DNA from: Ruminococcus sp.
Lineage (GTDB): Bacteria; Bacillota; Clostridia; Oscillospirales; Ruminococcaceae
Direction of reading: 5' to 3'
Assembly (NCBI GenBank): GCA_017534835.1
Contig: JAFXVT010000042.1
Coordinates: 1-64,000 of the forward strand
Length of the DNA: 64,000 bases
In this document: positions 9,164 to 17,635 of the stretch, piece by piece
Numbering within the stretch: position 1 is the stretch's first letter
Layout of the letters: each line of letters starts with the position of its first letter
Notes under the pieces: generated by a model
What the model was told of the DNA's origin: nothing
What the model saw: only the letters and a program-made list of their open reading frames with translations
Database searches by the model: none
Position numbers and translations under genes: made by a program

Positions 9164-9862
9164 TCAGCAGATACTTTCGAGCTTTACGCGAAGCTTCTTG
9201 ATTATGCGCTTTTCGAGCCGTGATATGTAGGACTGCGAGATGCCTATCATATCCGCGACCTCCTTCTGTGTCATTTCCTTGCCGGTGACGAGTCCGAATC
9301 TCATCTCCATTATCTCTCGCTCCCGGTCACACAGCTCAGAAACGGCACCGCGCAGTATCTCGCGCTCTGCCTCGGTCTCGATACCCTTGTTCACTATGTC
9401 ATCGTCGGTGCCGAGGATGTCCGAGAGCAGAAGCTCATTCCCGTCGTAGTCGACGTTGAGAGGCTCGTCTATGGAGAGGTCATTGCGGTACTGCGACGAT
9501 TTTCTCAGGAACATCAGTATCTCGTTTTCTATGCAGCGCGAAGCATACGTGGCGAATTTGATATTTTTCTCGGGACAGAAGGTGTTCACTGCCTTGATCA
9601 GCCCGATAGTGCCGATAGATACGAGGTCCTCGATGCCGATACCGGTCGATTCAAACTTTTTTGCGATATAGACCACGAGCCTGAGATTATGTACGATCAG
9701 CTTTTTTCGTGCAGAAGGGTCATTTGCGGACAGACCGGCAAAAACCTCCGCCTCCTCACTTCGTGTCAGAGGAGGGGGGAGCGTGTCCGGTCCGTTTACG
9801 TAATAAACCTCGCCGCGAAGCAGCCTTTTCAGCTTCCTGATAATATCCTTTGCCTTTCCCAT
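9164..9862 (-). CDS. sigE: sporulation mother-cell sigma factor pro-SigE
   Basis: 232 residues from the ATG at 9862, which has an aaaggag SD 7 bases upstream; the frame stays open further upstream but codes nothing recognisable. Sigma-70 regions 2 to 4 are complete: [46 protein letters not shown]...GNELLLSD, and the C-terminal [17 protein letters not shown] helix-turn-helix. The stretch [15 protein letters not shown] matches the junction where Bacillus pro-SigE is cut, giving a pro-sequence of about 20 basic residues. SigE directs early mother-cell transcription in endospore formation. The processing protease gene spoIIGA lies 14 bases upstream, the classical spoIIG operon. Confidence 0.95.
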   Translation of the reverse strand: MGKAKDIIRKLKRLLRGEVYYVNGPDTLPPPLTRSEEAEVFAGLSANDPSARKKLIVHNLRLVVYIAKKFESTGIGIEDLVSIGTIGLIKAVNTFCPEKNIKFATYASRCIENEILMFLRKSSQYRNDLSIDEPLNVDYDGNELLLSDILGTDDDIVNKGIETEAEREILRGAVSELCDREREIMEMRFGLVTGKEMTQKEVADMIGISQSYISRLEKRIIKKLRVKLESIC

Positions 9863-9876
9863 AGTATAACTCCTTT

Positions 9877-10662
9877 CTAATATCTGATGATCTTTGGATT
9901 GAAAACAGCCTTTCCGCCGGTCTCGCCGATACCTATCATCACATCGACCGGCTTTTTCTCGCCTGTCACGGTATTCACCACGACCACCTCGTCCGGGCGG
10001 AAAACGGGCATAACTCCGCTGTCTGAGACTGTGCTGCACGGTATCAGCCGCAGTCTTGCGCGTACCTCGCCGACATCCTCGCGGCTGCATATCATCACAG
10101 GACGTCCGGTGAAGCAGTCAACGAGTGCGTTTCCGGTGTCAGCGAGACCGTCAACGCCGATAGTACGGCTTCCGGCACGAATTATCACGCGGCTCCCGTC
10201 CGGTGCGCTCCTGTCGGTAAGTCTCCGCAGCAGGCACACAGCAGCGTAGAGAGCGGCAGTCGTTACAACGAGCAGCAGAAGCGAGAAGTCTATGTAGAAA
10301 TACGAGTTCGCGAAGTGCATATGCTCCGGCTCCAGCCACGAGTATACGGCATATATCACGCCGGCGAAGATGAAATTCGCCGAGAAGAAAGCGGCAGTGT
10401 TCTTGAAGGTCCGAACTATGCCGCGTGCTCCGAATGCAGCGATGACTATAGTAACAGCAGCGGCGAGCTTGACAGCGAGCGTGACGATGAGAGGCAGCCG
10501 TGGAGCGAGTATCAGCAGCGAAAACAAGCTGCCGTAGAACGACGCAGCTATGCATCTCCACGTCCGGAGAGGCGAGTGAGTGAGCTTAGCGGCTGTTCTG
10601 AGCAGGAAGTAGTTCACATAGACGTTGAGAATTATTAGCACATCAATGTATACAGTCAGCAC
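9877..10662 (-). CDS. spoIIGA: sigma-E processing peptidase SpoIIGA
   Basis: About 261 residues. The N-terminal half has five hydrophobic helices starting [18 protein letters not shown]. The C-terminal half carries [11 protein letters not shown], the aspartic-protease-like DTGN motif, and GIGETGG. This membrane protease cleaves pro-SigE in the mother cell after a forespore signal. I place the start at the GTG at 10662, 5 bases after an aaggagg SD, rather than at the in-frame GTG at 10668, which overlaps that SD. It is slightly shorter than the roughly 309-residue Bacillus protein. A TATAAT-like -10 lies at 10688-10683, and the plus strand near 10710 has TGTCGGT, two mismatches from a Spo0A box, so Spo0A control is possible but weakly supported. 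Confidence 0.9.
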   Translation of the reverse strand: MLTVYIDVLIILNVYVNYFLLRTAAKLTHSPLRTWRCIAASFYGSLFSLLILAPRLPLIVTLAVKLAAAVTIVIAAFGARGIVRTFKNTAAFFSANFIFAGVIYAVYSWLEPEHMHFANSYFYIDFSLLLLVVTTAALYAAVCLLRRLTDRSAPDGSRVIIRAGSRTIGVDGLADTGNALVDCFTGRPVMICSREDVGEVRARLRLIPCSTVSDSGVMPVFRPDEVVVVNTVTGEKKPVDVMIGIGETGGKAVFNPKIIRY

Positions 10663-10728
10663 CGTCACCTCCTTGTGTTATTATTATAATGCAGGGAGCG
10701 TGCGAAATATGTCGGTTCGTGACGGCAT

Positions 10729-10754
10729 AAAAAAACAGGCTCGGAATGAGCCTG
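10729..10754 (-). terminator. terminator after deaD and the small membrane protein
   Basis: CAGGCTC and GAGCCTG form a stem around GGAAT, with a run of T on the minus strand. It lies 28 bases past the small ORF and just before the spoIIGA promoter region. Confidence 0.8.
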
Positions 10755-10782
10755 CTTCTTATATATATCATATTTGCCGGTG

Positions 10783-10890
10783 TTATCTGAGACTTAGGAA
10801 CGGCACGATAGCAGCGCCGAGTATCATTATACCCGCGAGAACGAGGATGACTATTCTCATCCACATCTTCTTCTTTGGCTGATTGCTCAT
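10783..10890 (-). CDS. 35-residue single-pass membrane protein downstream of deaD
   Basis: The ORF begins MSNQPKKKMWMR and continues with a hydrophobic run (IVILVLAGIMILGAAIVPFL), ending SLR. The layout is a short basic cytoplasmic head, one transmembrane helix and almost no tail. The gaggtgat SD lies 7 bases before the ATG and overlaps the end of deaD, so the two are probably cotranscribed and coupled. The terminator after it supports a real transcription unit. Architecture resembles the tiny DUF4044/Prli42-type Firmicute membrane proteins, one of which anchors the stressosome in Listeria. I cannot show homology from so short a sequence. Confidence 0.6.
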   Translation of the reverse strand: MSNQPKKKMWMRIVILVLAGIMILGAAIVPFLSLR

Positions 10891-10902
10891 ATCTATCACC
10901 TC

Positions 10903-12630
10903 TTAATGACGTTTTTTCATACGCTTGCGGCGGTCCGGGAGCTGGTCGCCGAAGATGTCAGTACGCTTCTTTTTGCCGAATTCGGGGCGCTTTCTTCCGC
11001 CGCTGTGTCTCTCGCCGGACTGCCTGCCCGGACGCTCCTTTGAGCTTCCGCCCTTGTAGAGCTTCACCTCGACAGGGTGACCGTTTATCTTCATCGGGTT
11101 CGTGCTGTCGATTATGTAGTCGTATTCGGATTCCGGCACTTCGACGGTAGTGTGGCTGTCGTAGATGTCTATCTTGCCGAAATCCTGACCGGACATTCCT
11201 GTTGCATCCACGAGCGCACCGAGTATGAAGTTGGGGGCAATGCGCTTGTTCCTGCCGATATTCAGGTCTATGCGGACTGTCTTTGCACCGCTTCTGCTGC
11301 CCTTTTTGAGCGGCTTGGGCATATCGAATTCAGGAAGCTGTGAAAGCTCGGCACTCAGCCGTGAATCTATGAGTCTTGCCGCAGCCTCGCGGTAGTCGAT
11401 GCCCTTCGCCGCGAGCATTTCGAGTATCTCATACGCTCCTTCGCCGGGACGCTCTCCGGCAGCGGCTATTTCGAGCGCGATAGCCTCTTTTTTCATATCC
11501 GTGATGCAGGACTTGTCCGGCAGGGGGAGTTCAGTGATATTCGCCTTGGTATAGCGTGCTATGTCCTTGAGGTCGTGGAGCTGGCGCCTTCCGGTGATGA
11601 GCGTATAAGCCTTGCCTGCGAGACCGGCTCTGCCGGTACGTCCGATACGGTGGATATAGTATTCGTTGTCCTGCGGCAGATCATAGTTGAATACCATATC
11701 GATACCGCTTACATCGATACCTCTTGCGGCAACATCAGTTGCGACCAGAACGGCGGTAGTGCGGTTCTTGAAGCTGTTCATCACCTGTGTGCGCTGGAGC
11801 TGCTTCATATCGCCGTGGATACCTGCGGCGCGGAAACCGCTCTTTGTGAGCTCCTCCGTGAGCTCGTCGACCATTCGCTTCGTGTTGCAGAAAACCATCG
11901 CAGAATCGGGCGTATAAGCTGCAAGAAGGAGCTTGAGAGCGTCGGTCTTGCGTCCCATAGCGACCTGAAAATAGAACTGCTCAATGAGCTCTACGGTCTT
12001 CTGCGAGGACTTTATCTTGATATGTACAGGGTCATGCTGATATTTTTCGGTGATCGCGAGTATCTCCGGCGGCATAGTCGCAGAGAAGAGTACGGTCTGC
12101 CTGTCCTCGGGGACGTCGGCGAGAATGGATTCGATGTCCTCACGGAAGCCCATATTCAGCATTTCGTCCGCCTCGTCGAGTATCACGGTGCGGAGGCTTT
12201 CGAGCTTGAGGGTGCGTCTGCGGATGTGGTCCATAACACGTCCGGGAGTGCCGATAACGATGTTCGCACCGCGTTTGAGCTCCATTATCTGGCGCTCCAT
12301 GCTTGCACCGCCGTATACCGCACAAGCCTTGACACTGCGCTTGAATTTGGCGAATTTGCGTATTTCCTCGCAAGCCTGCATAGCGAGCTCGCGCGTGGGA
12401 CAGAGAATGAGCACAGCCGCTGAGCGGCGGTCGTCCTCATTTATGCTTTCGACAGCCGGGATACCGAATGCAGCAGTTTTGCCTGTTCCGGTGTTCGAGC
12501 GTCCGACAACATCGCGTCCCTGAAGAAGAAGGGGGATGCTCTGTGCCTGTATTTCGGTCATTTCCGAGAAGCCGAGCTCGTCGACAGCACGCAGGAGCTC
12601 CTCTGAGAGATTCAGTTCATTAAAATGCAT
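10903..12630 (-). CDS. deaD: DEAD-box RNA helicase (DeaD/CshA type) with DbpA-like RNA-binding domain
   Basis: 575 residues. All helicase motifs are visible: a Q motif near the start (F.EL.LSEEL, then EIQAQSIP), GRSNTGTGKT (Walker A), PTRELA, ILDEADEML, LFSATMPPE, and HRIGRTGR. After the two RecA domains, residues of about 455-535 (IDLNIGRNKRIAPNFILGAL) form the RRM-like domain of DbpA/CsdA helicases, which binds structured rRNA. The last 45 residues are very basic (GRQSGERHSGGRKRP). Expected roles are ribosome assembly, cold adaptation and mRNA decay. It has its own promoter. Confidence 0.94.
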   Translation of the reverse strand: MHFNELNLSEELLRAVDELGFSEMTEIQAQSIPLLLQGRDVVGRSNTGTGKTAAFGIPAVESINEDDRRSAAVLILCPTRELAMQACEEIRKFAKFKRSVKACAVYGGASMERQIMELKRGANIVIGTPGRVMDHIRRRTLKLESLRTVILDEADEMLNMGFREDIESILADVPEDRQTVLFSATMPPEILAITEKYQHDPVHIKIKSSQKTVELIEQFYFQVAMGRKTDALKLLLAAYTPDSAMVFCNTKRMVDELTEELTKSGFRAAGIHGDMKQLQRTQVMNSFKNRTTAVLVATDVAARGIDVSGIDMVFNYDLPQDNEYYIHRIGRTGRAGLAGKAYTLITGRRQLHDLKDIARYTKANITELPLPDKSCITDMKKEAIALEIAAAGERPGEGAYEILEMLAAKGIDYREAAARLIDSRLSAELSQLPEFDMPKPLKKGSRSGAKTVRIDLNIGRNKRIAPNFILGALVDATGMSGQDFGKIDIYDSHTTVEVPESEYDYIIDSTNPMKINGHPVEVKLYKGGSSKERPGRQSGERHSGGRKRPEFGKKKRTDIFGDQLPDRRKRMKKRH

Positions 12631-12662
12631 ATAATATCCTTTCTATAATTACAGTACCTTTA

Positions 12663-12691
12663 ATAATAGCATATATTTTCGCCAGAGTCAA
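12663..12691 (-). promoter_or_regulatory. sigma-A promoter of deaD
   Basis: TTGACT (12691-12686) and TATTAT (12668-12663) on the minus strand, 17-bp spacer. Confidence 0.7.
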
Positions 12692-12724
12692 GAAAAGAAT
12701 TGTGAATTGTCGCTCCGATGCATA

Positions 12725-12838
12725 TATAGGCAAAACCTATAACTCGGTATAGAAAAAGGATTCGTTAGTTATAGAGTTAGCCTATTGACAAAGTAGGAAA
12801 TGTATGCTATAGTATATATAACCTACAGAAAAAGTAGA
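12725..12838 (+). promoter_or_regulatory. metY promoter with clustered CCTA/TAGG operator-like half-sites
   Basis: TTGACA (12785-12790) and TATAGT (12808-12813) with a 17-bp spacer form a near-consensus promoter. Around it are repeated half-sites: TATAGG-N5-CCTATA (12725-12741), CCTA-N10-TAGA (12736-12753), CCTA-N9-TAGG over the -35 (12781-12796), and CCTA-N9-TAGA just after the -10 (12822-12838). The central site reads TACTTTGTCAATAGG on the minus strand, close to TACTAAGTCGATAGG at the nifS promoter. A cysteine- or Fe-S-responsive Rrf2 family regulator (CymR/IscR type) is the natural candidate; this is an inference. Confidence 0.6.
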
Positions 12839-12866
12839 CAAATAAATGATTCGGAGGAAATATATT

Positions 12867-14150
12867 ATGAGCAATTACAGATTTGAGACCTTACAGGTAC
12901 ACGCCGGTCAGGAGCAGCCGGACCCTGCAACAGATGCAAGAGCAGTTCCGATATACGCGACAACTTCCTATGTTTTCAAGGATTCGGCAACAGCTGCGGG
13001 ACGCTTCGGGCTCTCAGTCCCCGGAAATATCTACACACGCCTTATGAACCCTACCTCAAGCGTTTTTGAGGAGCGTATCGCTGCACTTGAAGGCGGCGCA
13101 GGAGCTCTTGCGACAGCATCAGGCTCGGCAGCTATCACCTACGCTATCCAGAACATTGCCACAGCCGGCGACCACATCGTTGCTTCCACCAACGTCTACG
13201 GCGGAACATATAACCTCCTTGCGCATACACTGAAGGAGCAGGGACTCACGACCGATTTCGTCGACCCTTCCGACCCAGCGAATTTCGAGAAGGCTATCAA
13301 GGAGAACACAAAGCTCCTCTACGCTGAAACCCTCGGCAATCCCAATTCCAACGTCATCGACATCGAGGCTATCGCTGCGATAGCACACAAGCACGGTATA
13401 CCGCTCATCGTCGATAATACATTTGCAACTCCGTTCCTGCTCAGACCTATCGAGCACGGCGCAGATGTCGTTGTACATTCAGCTACGAAGTTCATCGGCG
13501 GACACGGCACAGTAATGGGCGGTGTCATCATCGACAGCGGAAAGTTCGACTGGGCACAGAACGATAAATTCCCCGGACTCTCGCAGCCGAATCCGTCCTA
13601 TCACGGCGTAGTATTCACGGAGGCTTGCGGAAATCTCGCATATATTCTCAAGATACGCACCACTCTTATGAGAGATCAGGGCGCGACTATCTCGCCCTTC
13701 AACTCCTTCCTTCTCCTTCAGGGACTTGAGACGCTTTCCCTTCGTCTCGAGCGCCACACTGAGAATGCACTGAAGGTCGTTGAATTCCTTAAAAACCACC
13801 CCGATGTTGAGAAGGTCAACCACCCCTCGCTCGCCGAGGGCAGGGCAAAGGAGCTCTACAACAGCTATTTCCCTGACGGTGCAGCCTCTATCTTCACGTT
13901 TGAGATAAAAGGCGGAGCCGACAGGGCAAAGAAGTTCACCGAGAGCCTCAGGCTCTTCTCGCTCCTTGCAAACGTGGCTGACGTAAAATCGCTCGTTATC
14001 CACCCTGCATCGACCACTCACTCGCAGATGACCGAGGACGAGCTGCTGTTTTCCGGCATAAAGCCGAACACGGTAAGGCTCTCTATCGGCACCGAGCATA
14101 TCGACGACATCATCGAGGACCTCAGACAGGGCTTCGAGGCTGTGAAATAA
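12867..14150 (+). CDS. metY: O-acetylhomoserine sulfhydrylase / PLP-dependent Cys-Met enzyme
   Basis: 427 residues from the ATG at 12867, preceded by a cggaggaaa SD; the ATG at 12846 has none. Fold-type I PLP enzyme of the Cys/Met metabolism family. It has the N-terminal [15 protein letters not shown] typical of the O-acetylhomoserine branch, the phosphate site ASGSAAI, the [12 protein letters not shown] aspartate motif, and the Schiff-base lysine in [11 protein letters not shown]. Length about 427 favours O-acetylhomoserine aminocarboxypropyltransferase (MetY) over cystathionine synthases of about 380. It would make homocysteine or methionine precursors from sulfide. The dense operator-like region upstream fits control by sulfur status. 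Confidence 0.9.
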   Translation: MSNYRFETLQVHAGQEQPDPATDARAVPIYATTSYVFKDSATAAGRFGLSVPGNIYTRLMNPTSSVFEERIAALEGGAGALATASGSAAITYAIQNIATAGDHIVASTNVYGGTYNLLAHTLKEQGLTTDFVDPSDPANFEKAIKENTKLLYAETLGNPNSNVIDIEAIAAIAHKHGIPLIVDNTFATPFLLRPIEHGADVVVHSATKFIGGHGTVMGGVIIDSGKFDWAQNDKFPGLSQPNPSYHGVVFTEACGNLAYILKIRTTLMRDQGATISPFNSFLLLQGLETLSLRLERHTENALKVVEFLKNHPDVEKVNHPSLAEGRAKELYNSYFPDGAASIFTFEIKGGADRAKKFTESLRLFSLLANVADVKSLVIHPASTTHSQMTEDELLFSGIKPNTVRLSIGTEHIDDIIEDLRQGFEAVK

Positions 14151-14153
14151 TGC

Positions 14154-14207
14154 TTGCAATCGGTAAAGAATAGTGCTATAATAGAGAAGCTGTATGAAAG
14201 CAGCTTC
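14154..14207 (+). promoter_or_regulatory. promoter and 5' leader hairpin of the ECF S-component gene
   Basis: TTGCAA (14154-14159) and TATAAT (14177-14182) with a 17-bp spacer, starting just after the metY stop. GAAGCTG/CAGCTTC form a stem at 14186-14207, at or near the transcript 5' end, followed by a weak T-rich stretch. The leader is too short for a known large riboswitch. The hairpin may protect the mRNA end or act as a leaky terminator of metY. Confidence 0.55.
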
Positions 14208-14233
14208 CCTAATTTTTAATGAAGGTGATAGAT

Positions 14234-14746
14234 ATGAATACGAACAGCAAGGATAAACTCAGGGTGCTCACGCTCGCAGCGCTGTTTACTGCGATGACGA
14301 CCGTGGCAACCCTGCTGATACAGATACCGACGCCGACGAAGGGCTACGTAAACCTCGGTGACGCTATCGTCAATCTCGGAGCGTGGGTGCTCGGACCGGT
14401 ATACGGAGCCGCCGCAGCAGGCATCGGCTCTGCGATAGCCGACATAGTCAGCGGATACGTGATATATGCTCCCGTGACGCTCATTGTCAAGGCGGCGATG
14501 GCAGCAGTCTCCGGAATTGTCATCCGCTCTGCCGGAAAGAGCGCAGCACCGCTGCCTGCAAGGATCGCAGCGGCAGCCTCCGCAGAGGTGATAATGATAG
14601 TCGGATATGCTCTGTTTGAGGCGCTTCTGTACCACTCGTTCAGTGCCGCGATGCTCGGAGTACCGGCAAATGCCGTGCAGGGAGCTCTCGGAGCGGCAGT
14701 TTCGGTAGCTGTTTACTCCCTCCTCAGAAAGCGTGTCATCCACTGA
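14234..14746 (+). CDS. ECF transporter S component (substrate-binding membrane subunit)
   Basis: 170 residues from the ATG at 14234, placed 5 bases after an aaggtgat SD. Five or six hydrophobic helices. LTLAALFTAMTTVATLL near the start, then GYVNLGDAIVNLGAWVLGP and GSAIADIVSGY, match the AxxxAxxxL...NLGD...GP..G signature of S components such as RibU/HmpT-like proteins. S components bind a vitamin and plug into the shared EcfA-A'-T energizing module, which is not in this window. The ligand cannot be assigned; a pyrimidine or thiamin precursor, riboflavin or pyridoxine are possible. It is a single-gene unit. Confidence 0.85.
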   Translation: MNTNSKDKLRVLTLAALFTAMTTVATLLIQIPTPTKGYVNLGDAIVNLGAWVLGPVYGAAAAGIGSAIADIVSGYVIYAPVTLIVKAAMAAVSGIVIRSAGKSAAPLPARIAAAASAEVIMIVGYALFEALLYHSFSAAMLGVPANAVQGALGAAVSVAVYSLLRKRVIH

Positions 14747-14754
14747 AAACAGAA

Positions 14755-14805
14755 CTCCTGCGTTACAGCCCTCAGAAGAAGAGCAGAAACGCAGGAGCTT
14801 TTTTA
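14755..14805 (+). terminator. terminator of the ECF S-component gene
   Basis: CTCCTGCGTT (14755-14764) pairs with AACGCAGGAG (14788-14797), followed by CTTTTTT. Confidence 0.85.
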
Positions 14806-15723
14806 TGCGAAAAATGTAGTTATCTTCTTCCCGGAAGCCTCCGGAGCGTAGTTCCATTCCGTGATATGTTCGCAGTCGGTGAAATAGCGCAGCTCCTTGT
14901 CCGGAGCACATTCTCCGCATACATCGACTATCACAAGCTTGACCTTCATTTTTTCCGGGATCATAGCCTTTATGTATACGCTCACGCTGTCGCCGGGGAC
15001 TATTCCTCCGCGGAGCTCTGCAAGTCCAGCAAGATTAGGCGCAAGCTCCACGAAAATGCCGTACTCCTCGACCGAGCGCACGATGCCGGGGACTGTCTCG
15101 CCCGGCTGAAAGAGGGCGGTATTCTCCTCCCACGTACCGAGGAGCTCCTTGTGCGAAAGGCATATCCTGTCGCCGTCGCGGCTGCGGACGACAGCCTTGA
15201 CGAACTGACCGTTGCAGAAGCGGTCGGAGGGGTGCGAGATGCGTGAGACTGAGATAGCATCTATCGGGATAAGAGACGGAACACCGCAGCCGATGTCGAC
15301 AAAGCAGCCGAACTGCTCAAGATGAGTGACCTTAGCCTCGATTATGTCGCCGGGTACGAGCCTGCTCATATGGTTCCTGATGAAATCCTCCTGAGCGGCA
15401 GCACGCGATAGAACAGCTCTCACTCTGCCGCTTTCATCGGTGCTCACCTCTGTCACCTTGAAGCAGACTATCTTGTTCACCCTTGAAATAAGCGCAATAT
15501 CGCGTGTTCTTCCCTCTTTTACACCCACTGCGCCCTCACTTCGGGGGATGATGCCCTCTCCGCAAGGGAGCTCGACGATGAGGTCGTGTGAGCTGCTGCA
15601 AACAGCCGCCTTTGCTTCGAGAATGAGCTCCTTTTTCATTGCTTCCCTGAGCCCGTCCGCAGAAGATATAGCTCTTTGGTTTTCGGCTGTTCTGAAAAGG
15701 CAGCCCTCCGGTCTGTAATTCAT
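14803..15723 (-). CDS. S1-domain RNA-binding protein (ribosomal protein S1-like)
   Basis: 306 residues. At least three S1 (OB-fold) repeats are recognisable: an N-terminal degenerate one, a clear one at about 121-190 (VPGDIIEAKVTHLEQFGCFV), and a third at about 208-265 (PGETVPGIVRSVEEYGIFV). The N-terminus resembles short Clostridial S1-like proteins (MNYRPEG, then helical). It probably binds mRNA or ribosomes. Full S1 has 4-6 repeats, so this is a shortened relative and not a simple rpsA. An acggaggta SD precedes the ATG. The gene lies 59 bases after the next hypothetical gene, likely in one transcript. Confidence 0.8.
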   Translation of the reverse strand: MNYRPEGCLFRTAENQRAISSADGLREAMKKELILEAKAAVCSSSHDLIVELPCGEGIIPRSEGAVGVKEGRTRDIALISRVNKIVCFKVTEVSTDESGRVRAVLSRAAAQEDFIRNHMSRLVPGDIIEAKVTHLEQFGCFVDIGCGVPSLIPIDAISVSRISHPSDRFCNGQFVKAVVRSRDGDRICLSHKELLGTWEENTALFQPGETVPGIVRSVEEYGIFVELAPNLAGLAELRGGIVPGDSVSVYIKAMIPEKMKVKLVIVDVCGECAPDKELRYFTDCEHITEWNYAPEASGKKITTFFA

Positions 15724-15782
15724 ATTTTTTACCTCCGTAGAATTGTAGCTTGTGAGATAATCATATTCACGGAGGCGGAGGA

Positions 15783-16142
15783 TTATTCCTGAGCCGGTGA
15801 GTCGATGCTGCTTCCGCCCATAGCTGTGAGGATAGAGCCTATCTCACGTGTGCGGCTCCCGTCACAGACGATGTATACCTTTGTACGGCGGCTGCGGCGC
15901 GGCCCAGGGATAATATCGCGTGAAGCAGGGGAGGTGAGGACGGCTGTGAGACAGTTCTGCGAGACTGCGGCAGCCGGCAGCACGGTGTTCATAGTTCCGC
16001 GGCTGAGCTGCTCTGTGCGGTCAGATGTGCGGCGGCAGGCGAAACTTGCAGAGTAGACGCCTCTGACGCTTCCCCTTATCCTCCCGAGAGCTGCTTCTGC
16101 AAATTCGGGCGTTTCAAATTCAGCAGTTATCCTTGTTACCAT
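15783..16142 (-). CDS. hypothetical protein, alpha/beta, 119 residues
   Basis: I do not recognise this family. It starts MVTRITAEFETPEFAEAALG, a strand-helix opening like ferredoxin-like folds (strand, then a helix with E..EAA...I). Near the end VYIVCDGSRTREIGSILTAM looks like a strand, turn and helix. The middle (about 45-85) is Ser/Ala-rich and low in clear structure. There is no signal peptide or membrane helix. A gaaaggagc SD lies 6 bases before the ATG. It precedes the S1-like gene, which suggests a shared transcript. The reading frame is intact and the SD is strong, so it is probably a real gene. Confidence 0.6.
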   Translation of the reverse strand: MVTRITAEFETPEFAEAALGRIRGSVRGVYSASFACRRTSDRTEQLSRGTMNTVLPAAAVSQNCLTAVLTSPASRDIIPGPRRSRRTKVYIVCDGSRTREIGSILTAMGGSSIDSPAQE

Positions 16143-16241
16143 AAAATGCTCCTTTCAACACAAATCTTATACGTATTACATATTTTTGATGGGGGTTTTT
16201 ATTATTTTTACACAAAACTGAAAAAATATACCCTCAAAATA

Positions 16242-16270
16242 TTGATTTGAGAGGGGATTTGGGGTATAAT
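16242..16270 (+). promoter_or_regulatory. promoter of the DUF951-prfA-tsaC-coaE-apeA run
   Basis: TTGATT (16242-16247) and TATAAT (16265-16270), 17-bp spacer. The predicted transcription start near 16277 lies at or after the upstream ATG at 16276, which argues against that ATG as a start codon. Confidence 0.75.
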
Positions 16271-16320
16271 GTGAAATGTACGATTATTTCCGGATGACGG
16301 TTCTGAAGGGAGCGGGAGAG

Positions 16321-16509
16321 TTGGATATAAGACCCGGTGACGTTCTTACAATGAAAAAACAACACCCCTGCGGTGCGAACGAGATGTTCGTGATACGCTC
16401 CGGAATGGATTTCAGGCTCAGGTGTGTGGGCTGCGGAAGGGAATTCATGGTCCCGAGAAACAAGATAGAGAAAAGCATAAAAAGGATAAACAGAGAGAAC
16501 GAGGGATAG
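16321..16509 (+). CDS. DUF951 small zinc-ribbon-like protein
   Basis: 62 residues from a TTG at 16321. I chose it because AAGGGAG lies 8 bases upstream, the product then begins (M)DIRPGDVLTMKKQHPCG like other DUF951 proteins (YyzM), and the promoter would place the RNA start at about 16277, over the more distal ATG (16276). Family motifs: KKQHPCGANEMFVIRSG, then DFRLRCVGCGREFMVPRNK with a CxxC pair. DUF951 proteins are short and of unknown function, usually near translation or replication genes; here prfA follows 48 bases later. Confidence 0.85.
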   Translation: MDIRPGDVLTMKKQHPCGANEMFVIRSGMDFRLRCVGCGREFMVPRNKIEKSIKRINRENEG

Positions 16510-16557
16510 ACGGCAGAGCATTATTAATTTCGTTACTATTCTGGAAGGAAAGATATA

Positions 16558-17631
16558 ATGTTTGAAAAGCTTGCCCTTATGGAGCAGAAATATGAAGAGA
16601 TAAGCGCAAGGCTGTCTGAACCCGGTATCGTCAGCGATAACAAGCTGTATACCCAGCTTATGCGCGAATATAAGAATATGACCCCTATCATCGAAAAGTT
16701 CCGCGAATACAGGAGCGCGGAGAGCTCATTCAGCGAGGCTTCCGAGCTCCTCGAAGCAGGCGGTCTCGATAAGGATTTCAAGGAAATGGTGCAGTCCGAG
16801 CTCGAGGAGAGCAAGGCGGCTATGGAGAGCATCACGCAGGAGCTGAAGGTGCTGCTTCTGCCGAAGGACCCGAACGATGATAAGAACGTAATAATCGAGA
16901 TAAGAGGCGGCGCAGGCGGCGATGAGGCTTCGCTCTTCGCAAATTCCCTGTACCGTATGTATACTATGTACGCGGAGTCAAAGGGCTGGAAGCAGGAGGT
17001 GCTGAGCGCAAATCCCACCGAGCTCGGCGGCTTCAAGGAGATAAGCTTCTCTATCGAGGGCGAGGGTGCATACTCGCGGCTGAAATATGAGAGCGGAGTC
17101 CACCGTGTACAGCGCGTTCCCGAGACTGAGTCGCAGGGACGTATCCACACCTCTACAGTTACCGTCGCGGTGCTCGTCGAGGCGGACGAGGTCGAGCTCA
17201 ATATCGACCCGACTGACCTCAAGATAGACTATTTCCGTGCAAGCGGCGCAGGCGGACAGCATATAAATAAAACAGAGTCCGCAGTGCGCATCACCTACCT
17301 TCCGACGAATGTGGTGGTAGAGTGTCAGGACGAGCGCAGTCAGCATAAGAACAAGGACAAGGCAATGAAGATACTCCGCAGCCGCATTTACGAGGCTATG
17401 CTGGAGGAACAGGCAGCAAAAGTGGCTTCCGAGAGAAAGATGCAGGTCGGGACAGGTGACCGCTCGGAGCGCATACGCACATATAATTTTCCGCAGGGAC
17501 GTCTTACAGACCACCGTATCGGTCTTACGATATACAGGCTCGAGGATATGATGAACGGAAATCTCGACGAGGTCTTCGACGCTCTTGCAACGGCAGATCA
17601 GGCTGCAAAGCTGGCAAGTCAGGAAGAATAA
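16558..17631 (+). CDS. prfA: peptide chain release factor 1
   Basis: 357 residues, standard length. It recognises UAA and UAG stops and triggers peptide release on the ribosome. The GGQ loop is seen in ASGAGGQHINKTESAVR. The codon-reading PxT motif appears as PET in VQRVPETESQGR (PAT in E. coli). VVECQDERSQHKNK and the C-terminal LTDHRIGLTIY are typical. The SD is ggaaggaaag. It lies between DUF951 and tsaC in a translation-related operon. Confidence 0.97.
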   Translation: MFEKLALMEQKYEEISARLSEPGIVSDNKLYTQLMREYKNMTPIIEKFREYRSAESSFSEASELLEAGGLDKDFKEMVQSELEESKAAMESITQELKVLLLPKDPNDDKNVIIEIRGGAGGDEASLFANSLYRMYTMYAESKGWKQEVLSANPTELGGFKEISFSIEGEGAYSRLKYESGVHRVQRVPETESQGRIHTSTVTVAVLVEADEVELNIDPTDLKIDYFRASGAGGQHINKTESAVRITYLPTNVVVECQDERSQHKNKDKAMKILRSRIYEAMLEEQAAKVASERKMQVGTGDRSERIRTYNFPQGRLTDHRIGLTIYRLEDMMNGNLDEVFDALATADQAAKLASQEE

Positions 17632-17635
17632 GCGC

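Noticed and set aside
9164..10090. 308-residue form of SigE starting at 10090
   Set aside because: The added 76 residues overlap spoIIGA in another frame and match nothing; the ATG at 9862 has the SD and a normal pro-sequence.
12814..12866. SAM or T-box riboswitch before metY
   Set aside because: Only about 50 bases lie between the promoter and start codon, with no terminator/antiterminator structure.
14186..14234. Riboswitch in the ECF S-component leader
   Set aside because: The leader is about 45 bases with one simple hairpin and lacks the conserved elements of vitamin riboswitches I know.
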